64,000 bases of DNA from positions 1 to 64,000 of the forward strand of contig CAYJLG010000013.1 in assembly GCA_964371035.1 (NCBI GenBank), written 5' to 3'. Made by a program: the position numbers and the translations under genes. Source of the stretch: UBA1535 sp964371035 (lineage in GTDB: Bacteria > Bacillota > Clostridia > Tissierellales > Sedimentibacteraceae). Shown here piece by piece: positions 47,152 through 56,112 of this stretch; the first letter of the stretch is position 1; the number at the start of each line of letters is the position of its first letter. The notes under the pieces are model-generated. The model did not search any database. It was not told the origin of the DNA and saw only the letters and a list, made by a program, of their open reading frames with translations.

Positions 47152-47200
47152 AAATCACCTATTTAATTACACACAAAAATCGCACTAAAGAGCTGTTAAA

Positions 47201-48424
47201 TTAGTTCAATCGATATTTTTCATAAAAGCTATCGAAAATTGCAATAGTTTCACTTTCACTTGTAACGAAATACCTGTTTTTAATTAATTCAATTCCAAAT
47301 TCAACTAAGCATTTTTCCATTGAAACTTTTTGACTTAAATCATCTACACTAGTCACTTCAGTAACTTTCGCATCGCCTACTACACGCCTTATTATTTCTG
47401 TTCCACAATACCCTATTGTATCAGCTAAAACACTTTTAAGATAATTTCTCTTGAATTTTTCAACTTTATAGAGTTCAAATGTCACGTTTTCTTCATAATT
47501 ACTATTCAATTTTTCTACCGTCAATCTAAATACATCTTTTACAGTTGTTTCCAAAAATGTTATGAATTCATCATTTTTGCCAGAAGTAAACTTCTTGTTT
47601 GTTAAAGATAAAAATAGATTAGCTAATACATTACCAATGTCATATCCCATAGGTCCGTAAAAAGCAAATTCTGAATCTATAATTTTAATACCTCTTTCAT
47701 TTACAAAAATAGATCCCGTATGCAAATCGCCATGTATTAAAGCTTGAGCGTTATTCATAAAATTATTTCTTAACATTGAAACTTCAAAATGTAATTCTTC
47801 ATCATCATAAAGCATTTTTTTAACAAAATCATCTAATCCTTCTGTAATAACATTGCGATTTTTATAGTTAAAATACGGCTCAGTAAATACTAGATCTTCT
47901 GTAATATCACACATTTCAATATTAATAAAAGATTTAACTCGCTCTTTTTTTATACCTTTATCTAATACTAAATCTGTTGAAAGCAACAATGTTTTAGCCA
48001 TAAATGTTGAAATATCTTCAGCAAAAGTTGGATAGGCATGTTCGCTTTGTAATCCATGTCGCATATTTTCATATTCGCCTATATCTTCCATAATAATTGC
48101 ATTCATTTCTTGAGAAAAGTAATATAGTTTAGGAACAAACTTTTCACAGGTTTCACCCTGTAACTTAAGCATCTCAAACTCTATTTTTATCCTGTTTACA
48201 TCAAGCTCTCGACCTGATGTTCTTAATAATTTATCAGCTTGCTTAACTATTACAGATTTTTTAGTTTTTTCATCAAAAACTCTATAAACATAGTTGATAT
48301 TTCCATCACTCAATTCACAAACTGTTAAATCATCACAATCATTAAACGCACAATAATTATTTTTTACAAAATCAATTATATCATTCTTTTGCATTAATAA
48401 ATGCGTATTATTATTTTGTTGCAT
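47201..48424 (-). CDS. mtnK: S-methyl-5-thioribose kinase
   Basis: 407 residues, APH-like kinase fold. Catalytic loop HGDLHTGSIF (Asp233), metal site IIDSEFAFYGPMGYDIG (Asp250, Glu252) are MtnK signatures. Phosphorylates the thioribose (or 5-deoxyribose) released by MtnN. AAGGAG 6 bases before ATG. First gene of the three-gene operon; the 126-bp gap to eno holds no clear promoter or SAM riboswitch. Confidence 0.92.
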   Translation of the reverse strand: MQQNNNTHLLMQKNDIIDFVKNNYCAFNDCDDLTVCELSDGNINYVYRVFDEKTKKSVIVKQADKLLRTSGRELDVNRIKIEFEMLKLQGETCEKFVPKLYYFSQEMNAIIMEDIGEYENMRHGLQSEHAYPTFAEDISTFMAKTLLLSTDLVLDKGIKKERVKSFINIEMCDITEDLVFTEPYFNYKNRNVITEGLDDFVKKMLYDDEELHFEVSMLRNNFMNNAQALIHGDLHTGSIFVNERGIKIIDSEFAFYGPMGYDIGNVLANLFLSLTNKKFTSGKNDEFITFLETTVKDVFRLTVEKLNSNYEENVTFELYKVEKFKRNYLKSVLADTIGYCGTEIIRRVVGDAKVTEVTSVDDLSQKVSMEKCLVEFGIELIKNRYFVTSESETIAIFDSFYEKYRLN

Positions 48425-48550
48425 ATCTTACTCCTTATTTTAAAGATGATTTAATCTTCCACTATAAACTGTCATTTTGACAATTGATAATACATTATAT
48501 AAAACTATCAAGAATACGAGCGTTTCTAAGCAAAAATGATAGATTCGCTC

Positions 48551-49849
48551 CTAATATTCTTTTTTAATGTTATAAAATACGTCTAACCCTTTGTATTCAG
48601 CAGCTGAACCTAATAATTCTTCTAGCCTTAACAATTGATTGTATTTAGCTACTCTATCAATTCTTGAAGGCGCACCCGTTTTAATTTGTCCAGAATTAGT
48701 TGCTACAACCAAATCTGCAATTGTAGAATCATCAGTTTCACCCGAACGATGCGAAATAACCGCTGTATAGCCTGCTTTTTTTGCCATTTCTATAGCATCT
48801 AAAGTTTCAGTTACAGTTCCTATTTGATTTAACTTTATAAGAATTGAATTAGCAACATTAGTTTTGATTCCCTTACTAAGCCTTTCTGTATTAGTCACAA
48901 ACAAATCATCACCAACAAGTTGGATTTTTTTGCCTAATTTTTCAGTAAGCAATTCCCAGCCTTTCCAGTCTTCTTCATCCATACCATCTTCTATTGAGAT
49001 AATTGGATATTTTTCTACTAAATTTACATAATAATCTACCATTTCTTCTCTTGATAATACTTTATTATCTCCCGCTAAATTATAAACGTGTTTCTCTTTG
49101 TCATATAATTCTGTAGCTGCAACATCAAGAGCTAAAACTAAATCTTTTCCTGGTTCATAGCCTGCATTTTTAATTGCCTCAACTATTGTAACTAACGCTT
49201 CTTCATTCGATTTAAGATTTGGAGCAAATCCACCTTCATCACCTACAGCAGTATTTAAGCCTTTTGATTTTAAAACATTTTTTAAGCTGTGAAAAACTTC
49301 TGTTCCCATTCTCAATGCTTCTTTAAAACAGCATGCACCGACAGGCATAACCATAAATTCTTGTACATCTATATTGTTATCAGCATGTTGTCCGCCGTTC
49401 AAAATATTCATCATCGGAACAGGTAAAACTTTTGCATTAACTCCACCTAAATATTGATGTAGAGGAAATCCAAATGTATCTGCTGCTGCTTTTGAAACTG
49501 CCATAGAAACGCCAAGAATTGCATTTGCGCCTAATTTACCTTTGTTAGGAGTTCCATCTAGCTCTATCATCACTTTATCTATTAAAGTTTGTTCTGTTGC
49601 ATCCATACCTATTATAACTTCAGCTATAATGTCATTTACATTTGAAACTGCTTGTGAAACACCTTTACCTAAATATCTTTGTTTATCATTATCTCTTAGT
49701 TCTACAGCTTCAAATGCTCCAGTTGAAGCTCCAGATGGTACTCCTGCTCTTCCAAACCCACCACTTTCAGTGTAAACTTCCACTTCCAATGTCGGATTCC
49801 CTCTTGAATCTAAAATTTCTCTTGCATATACATTAGTTATAATTGACAT
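48551..49849 (-). CDS. eno: Enolase
   Basis: 432 residues. 2-phosphoglycerate to phosphoenolpyruvate. Signature SILIKLNQIGTVTET and the acid/base residues in GGQHADNN, and ISHRSGETDD at the C-terminus. AGGAGG precedes ATG. Last gene of the glycolytic run. Confidence 0.98.
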   Translation of the reverse strand: MSIITNVYAREILDSRGNPTLEVEVYTESGGFGRAGVPSGASTGAFEAVELRDNDKQRYLGKGVSQAVSNVNDIIAEVIIGMDATEQTLIDKVMIELDGTPNKGKLGANAILGVSMAVSKAAADTFGFPLHQYLGGVNAKVLPVPMMNILNGGQHADNNIDVQEFMVMPVGACCFKEALRMGTEVFHSLKNVLKSKGLNTAVGDEGGFAPNLKSNEEALVTIVEAIKNAGYEPGKDLVLALDVAATELYDKEKHVYNLAGDNKVLSREEMVDYYVNLVEKYPIISIEDGMDEEDWKGWELLTEKLGKKIQLVGDDLFVTNTERLSKGIKTNVANSILIKLNQIGTVTETLDAIEMAKKAGYTAVISHRSGETDDSTIADLVVATNSGQIKTGAPSRIDRVAKYNQLLRLEELLGSAAEYKGLDVFYNIKKEY

Positions 49850-49923
49850 ATCTTCCTCCTAAAATTTAAATGTTTTGATTATCGGTATATTTATTGCTGC
49901 TAATTGCAATAATTTTCTTAATT

Positions 49924-51456
49924 TCACTTAACTATAAGGCTTTGACCCGTCATGTCGTTTGGTTTTTTTAAATCCATAACTTCTAACAATGTAGGTGCGA
50001 TATCAGCCAAAGTTCCGTCTTCTTTTAAATCATATTTTCTACATTTATCTATAATTATAAAAGGTACTTTATTATTGGTATGTGATGTTACTGGATAACC
50101 AGTATCTTCTTCTATCATTCTCTCACAATTACCATGATCTGATGTTACAAAAGCTCTACCACCAGACTTAATAATCACATTTACAATCTCACCCAAACAT
50201 TTATCAATAAACTCAACAGCCTCAACTGTAGCCCCAAAATCTCCAGTATGACCTACCATATCAGGATTAGCAAAATTAAGAACTATTAAATCATATTTGC
50301 CAGATTCAATCATTTCGATTGCTTCATTTTTAACTTTTTTTGCACTCATTTCTGGCACCATATCGTAAGTGTCTACTTTAGGAGACGGAATAAGTATTCT
50401 GTCTTCGCCTTCGTAAGGTTCTTCTTTGCCACCATTAAAGAAAAATGTTACATGTGCATATTTTTCAGTTTCCGCAATCCTTAATTGTTTTAATCCACAA
50501 TTACTCACATATTCGCCAAACGTATTGTTTATTTTCTCCGGCATGTAAGCAACTTCAAGATTTTCAATAGTTTCATCATATTGAGTCATCGTTACAAATC
50601 TTACGTCTAAAAACTCTCTTTCAAATTCGTTGAAATCTTTATCCACAAAAGCCCTTGTAATCTCTCTAGCTCTATCTGGTCGGAAATTATAGAAAATTAT
50701 CCCATCTTCCGGTTTTACGATTCCAAAATCTTCAATTTTTTCACCTATAAGTGTAGGTTTAATAAATTCATCTGTTATGTTATTTTCATATGAATCTTGA
50801 ATCACCTTAACAGGGCATGTTTCTTTATTTCCTATTCCTTTAGTAAGAGCATTATAGGCTTCTTCTACTCTTTCCCATCTTTTATCTCTATCCATAGCAT
50901 AATATCTTCCCATAATAGATGCAATACTACCTATTTTAAGTTCATTTATCTTCTTTTGAAGACATTCTATATATTTTTCACCACTCTTTGGTGCAACATC
51001 TCTACCATCCATAAAGCAATGAATTTTAACATCTTTAACATTTTTTTCCTTGCATAATTTTAATAAAGCATACAAATGTTCAAAATGACTATGTACACCT
51101 CCGCATGACAATAAGCCAAACAAGTGTAATGTTTTGTCATTATTAGTTACGTAATCAATAACATCATTAAACTTTTTATTTTGGTAAAATTTATCTTCTC
51201 TTATTTCTTTGTTAATTCTAGTTAATTCTTGATATATAGTTCTTCCTGCTCCAATATTTGCATGGCCTACTTCTGAATTTCCCATTTGACCATCAGGCAA
51301 ACCTACATCCTCTCCGCTAGCAGAAAGAAGTGTATTGGAATATTTCTTCATCATAATGTCAAAATTTGGTGTTTTAGCAATACTCACTGCATTTCCAAAG
51401 TAATCTTCACCGATTCCAAATCCGTCCAAAATTATTAATGCTGTTAATTTCTTCAT
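49924..51456 (-). CDS. gpmI: Cofactor-independent phosphoglycerate mutase
   Basis: 510 residues. LIILDGFGIGE at the N-terminus and the catalytic Ser in GQMGNSEVGHANIGAGR; SDHGNCERM and TSHTNNKVPF bind Mn. Interconverts 3- and 2-phosphoglycerate. Confidence 0.98.
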   Translation of the reverse strand: MKKLTALIILDGFGIGEDYFGNAVSIAKTPNFDIMMKKYSNTLLSASGEDVGLPDGQMGNSEVGHANIGAGRTIYQELTRINKEIREDKFYQNKKFNDVIDYVTNNDKTLHLFGLLSCGGVHSHFEHLYALLKLCKEKNVKDVKIHCFMDGRDVAPKSGEKYIECLQKKINELKIGSIASIMGRYYAMDRDKRWERVEEAYNALTKGIGNKETCPVKVIQDSYENNITDEFIKPTLIGEKIEDFGIVKPEDGIIFYNFRPDRAREITRAFVDKDFNEFEREFLDVRFVTMTQYDETIENLEVAYMPEKINNTFGEYVSNCGLKQLRIAETEKYAHVTFFFNGGKEEPYEGEDRILIPSPKVDTYDMVPEMSAKKVKNEAIEMIESGKYDLIVLNFANPDMVGHTGDFGATVEAVEFIDKCLGEIVNVIIKSGGRAFVTSDHGNCERMIEEDTGYPVTSHTNNKVPFIIIDKCRKYDLKEDGTLADIAPTLLEVMDLKKPNDMTGQSLIVK

Positions 51457-51465
51457 GCAAAACTC

Positions 51466-52218
51466 CTAAAACTCTATTATCTTGATAAAATCTTCAGCCT
51501 TTAAGCTAGCTCCGCCAACCAAAGCTCCATCAATATTACTTTTAGCCATAATTTCAGTAGCATTGCTACCTTTTACGCTTCCACCATATTGAATAATGAT
51601 ATTATCACTTATCGATTCACTGTATAAATCTTTAATTACATTTCTTATGTAACAAATTATTTCTTCTGCTTGTGCACTAGTGGCGGTTTTACCAGTACCA
51701 ATTGCCCATACAGGTTCATACGCAATCACAACTTTCTCCATATCTGATGCTGATATATTTTTTAGGCCATTTTCCAATTGTGCTTTTACTACTGTTTTTT
51801 CATTTTGTGATTCTCTTTGTTCAAGTGTTTCACCTACACATAACACAGGTATAAGTCCAGAAGCTAAAGCAGTTTTCATTTTTTTATTTAAAAAATCATC
51901 TTGCTCAGAAAATAAAAGCCTTCTCTCTGAATGTCCTATAAGAACATATTCAACGCCTAATTCTTTTAGCATTGTTGCAGATATTTCGCCTGTAAACGCT
52001 CCATTTTCTTCATAATGCATGTTTTGTGCTCCTAGCCTAACTTTAGTACCTCTAACTACTTCATTCAGTGCATATAAAGATGTAAATGGTGCACAAATTA
52101 ATATATTTACTTTTTTATCAAAGTTTTCTGTGAATTTCACAAGTTCTTTTGCCAATAATATACTTTCTTCTACAGTGTTATTCATTTTCCAATTTCCTGC
52201 AATTAATGGTATTCTCAT
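51466..52218 (-). CDS. tpiA: Triosephosphate isomerase
   Basis: 250 residues. NWKMNN at the start, IGHSERR with the catalytic His and AYEPVWAIGTG with the catalytic Glu. Interconverts DHAP (also the product of the mtn pathway here) and glyceraldehyde-3-phosphate. Confidence 0.98.
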   Translation of the reverse strand: MRIPLIAGNWKMNNTVEESILLAKELVKFTENFDKKVNILICAPFTSLYALNEVVRGTKVRLGAQNMHYEENGAFTGEISATMLKELGVEYVLIGHSERRLLFSEQDDFLNKKMKTALASGLIPVLCVGETLEQRESQNEKTVVKAQLENGLKNISASDMEKVVIAYEPVWAIGTGKTATSAQAEEIICYIRNVIKDLYSESISDNIIIQYGGSVKGSNATEIMAKSNIDGALVGGASLKAEDFIKIIEF

Positions 52219-52234
52219 AAAAACCTCCGCTATG

Positions 52235-53428
52235 TTATTTATTGTCTATGGCATCTATACCAGGTAATATTTTTCCTTCTAAAAACTCTAACGACGCTCC
52301 TCCGCCAGTAGATATATGTGTCATTTTATCCGCAAGCTCAAATTTTTCTACAGCTGCTGCACTATCTCCGCCACCAATAATTGATGTTAAATCATTGCAT
52401 TCTGCCATTGTTAAAGCTAAAGTTTTTGTACCCTTTTCAAAATTATCCATTTCAAAAACGCCCATTGGACCATTCCAAATAACAGTTTTTGAATTTTTTA
52501 TTACCTCTGCAAACAAACTAGCAGATTTTTCACCTATATCAAGTCCCATAAAATCATTTGGAATATTATCAACATCTATGTTGAAAAATTCAGTGTCATT
52601 TTTGAACTCTTTAGCTACAATAGTATCTATTGGCAAATAAAAATTAACATTTTTTTCTTTTGCCTTAGACATTATCTCCATCGCTAATTCAACTTTATCT
52701 TCTTCTAATAAAGATTTTCCTATATTTTTTCCGAGTGCCTTTAAAAAAGTAAACATCATTCCACCGCCAATTATTATGTTATCAGCGAGATTTAACAAAT
52801 TTTCTATCACATCTATCTTGTCAGATACTTTTGCACCGCCAAGAATAGCAGTGAATGGTCTTTCTGGATCTGAAAGTGCCTTACCAATAAAAGAAATTTC
52901 TTTTTCTACTAAAAAACCTACAGCAGAAGGTAAGTGATTACAAACTCCAACATTTGAAGAATGTGCTCTGTGAGCAGTTCCAAAAGCATCATTTACAAAC
53001 ACTTCTCCTAAAGAAGCCAAATCTGCTGCAAATTCTTCACCATTTTTAGTTTCTTCTGCTCTATATCTTGTGTTTTGTAACAACATTATATCACCTGGTT
53101 TTAATCCCGAAGCTTGCTTTTTAACGCTTTCGTCCACTACTATATCACAGTTTGCAAACAATATATTTTTATCTAAAAGCTTTTCTAATCTTTTTGCAAC
53201 AGGTAATAGTGAATATTTTGGATTTGGTTCTCCTTTTGGTCGGCCCATATGAGACATTAAAACAATAGATGCATTATTTTCAATCAAATATTTTATTGTA
53301 GGTAGTGCGCTTGTTATTCTTATGTCGTCAGTTATCTCAAGATTCTCATCTAATGGAACATTAAAATCACATCTTACTAATACTCTTTTATTGTTAACGT
53401 CAATGTCTTTTATTCCTTTTTTATTCAT
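52235..53428 (-). CDS. pgk: Phosphoglycerate kinase
   Basis: 397 residues. RVLVRCDFNVPLD at the N-terminus and STGGGASLEFLEGK in the nucleotide site. AAAAGGAG before ATG. Separated from gap by a strong terminator hairpin at 53484-53524, unlike its close spacing to tpiA. Confidence 0.98.
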   Translation of the reverse strand: MNKKGIKDIDVNNKRVLVRCDFNVPLDENLEITDDIRITSALPTIKYLIENNASIVLMSHMGRPKGEPNPKYSLLPVAKRLEKLLDKNILFANCDIVVDESVKKQASGLKPGDIMLLQNTRYRAEETKNGEEFAADLASLGEVFVNDAFGTAHRAHSSNVGVCNHLPSAVGFLVEKEISFIGKALSDPERPFTAILGGAKVSDKIDVIENLLNLADNIIIGGGMMFTFLKALGKNIGKSLLEEDKVELAMEIMSKAKEKNVNFYLPIDTIVAKEFKNDTEFFNIDVDNIPNDFMGLDIGEKSASLFAEVIKNSKTVIWNGPMGVFEMDNFEKGTKTLALTMAECNDLTSIIGGGDSAAAVEKFELADKMTHISTGGGASLEFLEGKILPGIDAIDNK

Positions 53429-53483
53429 AAAAGCTCCTTTTATATAATTAATTTTATCTTATTAACTTATTTTACAACTTAAT

Positions 53484-53524
53484 AAAAAAAAGTGCAATCA
53501 TTAATTCTAATAATTGCACTTTTT
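53484..53524 (-). terminator. Terminator hairpin between gap and pgk
   Basis: Minus strand AAAAAGTGCAATTATTA pairs with TAATGATTGCACTTTTT across a 4-base loop, then more Ts. It would lower pgk-eno expression relative to gap unless read through or a second promoter exists. Confidence 0.85.
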
Positions 53525-53580
53525 ATACATAATTACTCAATAAATTAAGTGGAAAAAATTTTCCTCTTTAATATATTAAA

Positions 53581-54591
53581 TTATATTGCAAGTCCAGCAA
53601 AATATTTTACAGTTCTGATAAGCTGTGCTGTATATGACATCTCATTGTCATACCAAGTAAATATTTTTACCATTTGTTTTCCATCAACTTCCATTATTTT
53701 AGTTGACAATGCGTCAAACACACTACCAAATCGACAACCGATTACATCACTTGAAACTATTGGATCTTCAGTATATCCTAGAGTTTCATTAGACGCAGCC
53801 TTAATTGCAGAGTTAATTTCTGCCACAGTAGTGTTTTCTCTTAATTCTACAACTAAATCAACTATAGATCCCGTAATTGTAGGAACTCTTAAAGCTACTC
53901 CATCAAGTTTTCCGTTTAATTCTGGTAAAACTAGACCCACAGCTTTAGCTGCACCTGTAGATGACGGAACTATATTTGCAGCACCAGCACGTCCTCTTCT
54001 AGCTTTAATTCCTTTTTCATGTGCAACATCAAGAATGCTTTGGTCGTTAGTATATGCATGTACAGTAGTCATATAACCTTTAACTATTCCAAATTTATCA
54101 TTTAATACTTTTGCAACAGGCGCTAAACAATTTGTAGTACAACTAGCTCCTGAAATAACAGTTTCGCTTCCATCTAAAATATCATGATTTACATTATATA
54201 CTACAGTTTTAACATTTCCAGTCGCTGGTGCAGATATTACTACCTTCTTTGCGCCTGCCTTAACATGTTTTTCAGCTTTTTCTTGTGATGTGAAAAATCC
54301 AGTACATTCTAGCACTACATCTACTCCAAGTTCTCCCCAAGGTAAGTTTTCAGGATCTCTTTCAGCATATATTGTTATTTCATTTCCATCAACAATGATT
54401 TTATTGTCTTTATGACTAATTTTATCTTTCATAAAATTTCCTTGAGCTGTATCATATTTTAACAAATATGCTAGGCTTTCAGCATCTGATAAGTCATTAA
54501 TTGCAACGACATCAAATTCTTTGTTTTCTGTAAGCAGTCTAAATGCTAATCTTCCTATTCTTCCAAATCCATTAATTGCTACTTTAATCAT
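53581..54591 (-). CDS. gap: Glyceraldehyde-3-phosphate dehydrogenase
   Basis: 336 residues. NAD-binding INGFGRIGR, catalytic Cys151 in SGASCTTNC, and the C-terminal WYDNEMSY. GGAGG 7 bases before ATG. Own promoter at 54629-54656. Confidence 0.98.
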   Translation of the reverse strand: MIKVAINGFGRIGRLAFRLLTENKEFDVVAINDLSDAESLAYLLKYDTAQGNFMKDKISHKDNKIIVDGNEITIYAERDPENLPWGELGVDVVLECTGFFTSQEKAEKHVKAGAKKVVISAPATGNVKTVVYNVNHDILDGSETVISGASCTTNCLAPVAKVLNDKFGIVKGYMTTVHAYTNDQSILDVAHEKGIKARRGRAGAANIVPSSTGAAKAVGLVLPELNGKLDGVALRVPTITGSIVDLVVELRENTTVAEINSAIKAASNETLGYTEDPIVSSDVIGCRFGSVFDALSTKIMEVDGKQMVKIFTWYDNEMSYTAQLIRTVKYFAGLAI

Positions 54592-54628
54592 TATTTTTCC
54601 TCCAAAAATGAGATTAGTTTACATAAAT

Positions 54629-54656
54629 ATTATACCATTAAAAGCAAATTATGCAA
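54629..54656 (-). promoter_or_regulatory. Promoter of gap
   Basis: TTGCAT-N16-TATAAT with extended -10 (TGG) on the minus strand; a sigma-A-type signal, about 40 bases before the ATG. Confidence 0.65.
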
Positions 54657-54670
54657 CCATATTTTAGTTT

Positions 54671-56098
54671 TTAATTAAAAAATACATTCCCTTTTATTTC
54701 ATATTTGCTAATTTTATTAAACAAAGTTTGTCTTGGTATTTCAAGCATTTTCGCAGCTTTAGCTTGATTTCCTCCCGAAGCAGTAAGTGCTTTTTTTATC
54801 AAATTAATTTCTACATGCCTTAAAGTATCTTTCAAAGGAAGAATTTCTAAATATTCATCTTTGTTATTTATGATTTCAATATTTATCGGTTTTACTATAT
54901 CTGTAGGCAAGTCACTGATATCAATAATATCTTTTTCTACAAAAATCATAATACTTTCAATTGTATATCTTAATTCTCTAATATTTCCGGGCCAATCATA
55001 AGCTAGCATTGCTTTTTTGCATTCATCCGTAATTCCAATAACATTTTTTCCAAAAGATTCATTGTACAATTCAATAAAATTGTGTATCAATAGTTCAATA
55101 TCATCTTTTCTGTTTCTCAGTGGTGGCACTAAAAGGTTTATTACATTTAATCTATAATATAAATCTTGTCTAAGTTTTCCCAATTTAACAGCTTCCAAAG
55201 GATCAACATTGCTCGTAGTCATAACTCTTACATCAAGCTTAATTGTTTTGTTTCCACCAACACGCATTATTTCTCCCGTTTGTAAAACTCTTAAAAGTTT
55301 AGCTTGTAAATCTATATCCATCGAGTTTATCTCGTCTAAAAGCAAACTACCACCATCAGCTAATTCAAACAATCCAGGTTTTTCTTTTGAACCAGTAAAA
55401 CTACCCGATGTAGTTCCAAATAAAATACTCTCAAGTAAGTTGTTTGGAATAGCTGCGCAATTTTGTGCAATAAAAGGCCTGTTTTTTCTCTTAAAACTTG
55501 ATTCATGAATAGCCTGCACAACCAACTCTTTTCCTGTTCCAGTTTCTCCATGAACCAAGACTGAAGCTGTTGAATCTGCAACTTTTACTATTTTTTCTTT
55601 TAGAGCTTTCATTTCACTGCTTTCTCCGATGATATCACCTAAAGAATATGTAATGCCATTTGTTTTTCTATCATTTCCATTAGAAATTTTAAATGTGTCA
55701 TCTTTGGATATTTCAGTCATTTTTTTATGCAGTTTATTAAAATTATTAATGTCGTTAAGTATTTCAAGTGCTCCTACAATTTTATTGTCTTCTATTAACG
55801 GCAACATTGTAGAAAGAGCAGTTACTCTTTTCTTTGCATAGTTTACAAAAGTTTGCATGTAGTCATAAACTGGTTCACCAGTTCTTAATACTCTGTAAAA
55901 CACGCTATCTTCTTCTGTGATATCTTCTAAAAGATTAATTATATTTTTTCCAAGAAAATCCTCTTTTTTTGAATTTTTATTAAAAAAATAAGCTTTCGGA
56001 TCATCATAATAAACTAAGTTTGCATCTTTATCTACTATGATAACACATTCACTATTATATCTTACAATTGTCTCTAACCACAATTTGTAGTTCATCAT
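54671..56098 (-). CDS. Sigma-54-dependent activator with PAS domain
   Basis: 475 residues. PAS sensor at about 10-120; AAA+ domain at about 155-400 with Walker A GETGTGKE (184-191), the sigma-54 contact loop GSFTGS (232-237; consensus GAFTGA) and Walker B SLLLDE (251-256); Fis-type helix-turn-helix at about 440-470 (GGNQAKAAKMLEIPRQTL). It activates sigma-54 promoters in response to an unknown small-molecule or redox signal. No receiver domain. Stands between rpoN and gap where related clostridia have cggR. ATG at 56098 has GGAG 8 bases upstream. Confidence 0.92.
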   Translation of the reverse strand: MMNYKLWLETIVRYNSECVIIVDKDANLVYYDDPKAYFFNKNSKKEDFLGKNIINLLEDITEEDSVFYRVLRTGEPVYDYMQTFVNYAKKRVTALSTMLPLIEDNKIVGALEILNDINNFNKLHKKMTEISKDDTFKISNGNDRKTNGITYSLGDIIGESSEMKALKEKIVKVADSTASVLVHGETGTGKELVVQAIHESSFKRKNRPFIAQNCAAIPNNLLESILFGTTSGSFTGSKEKPGLFELADGGSLLLDEINSMDIDLQAKLLRVLQTGEIMRVGGNKTIKLDVRVMTTSNVDPLEAVKLGKLRQDLYYRLNVINLLVPPLRNRKDDIELLIHNFIELYNESFGKNVIGITDECKKAMLAYDWPGNIRELRYTIESIMIFVEKDIIDISDLPTDIVKPINIEIINNKDEYLEILPLKDTLRHVEINLIKKALTASGGNQAKAAKMLEIPRQTLFNKISKYEIKGNVFFN

Positions 56099-56112
56099 CA
56101 AATTTTCTCCAC

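Noticed and set aside
54640..54660. Possible sigma-54 promoter (TGG ... TTTGC) before gap
   Set aside because: The GG and GC are 11 bases apart; sigma-54 needs 10. A good sigma-A promoter overlaps it.
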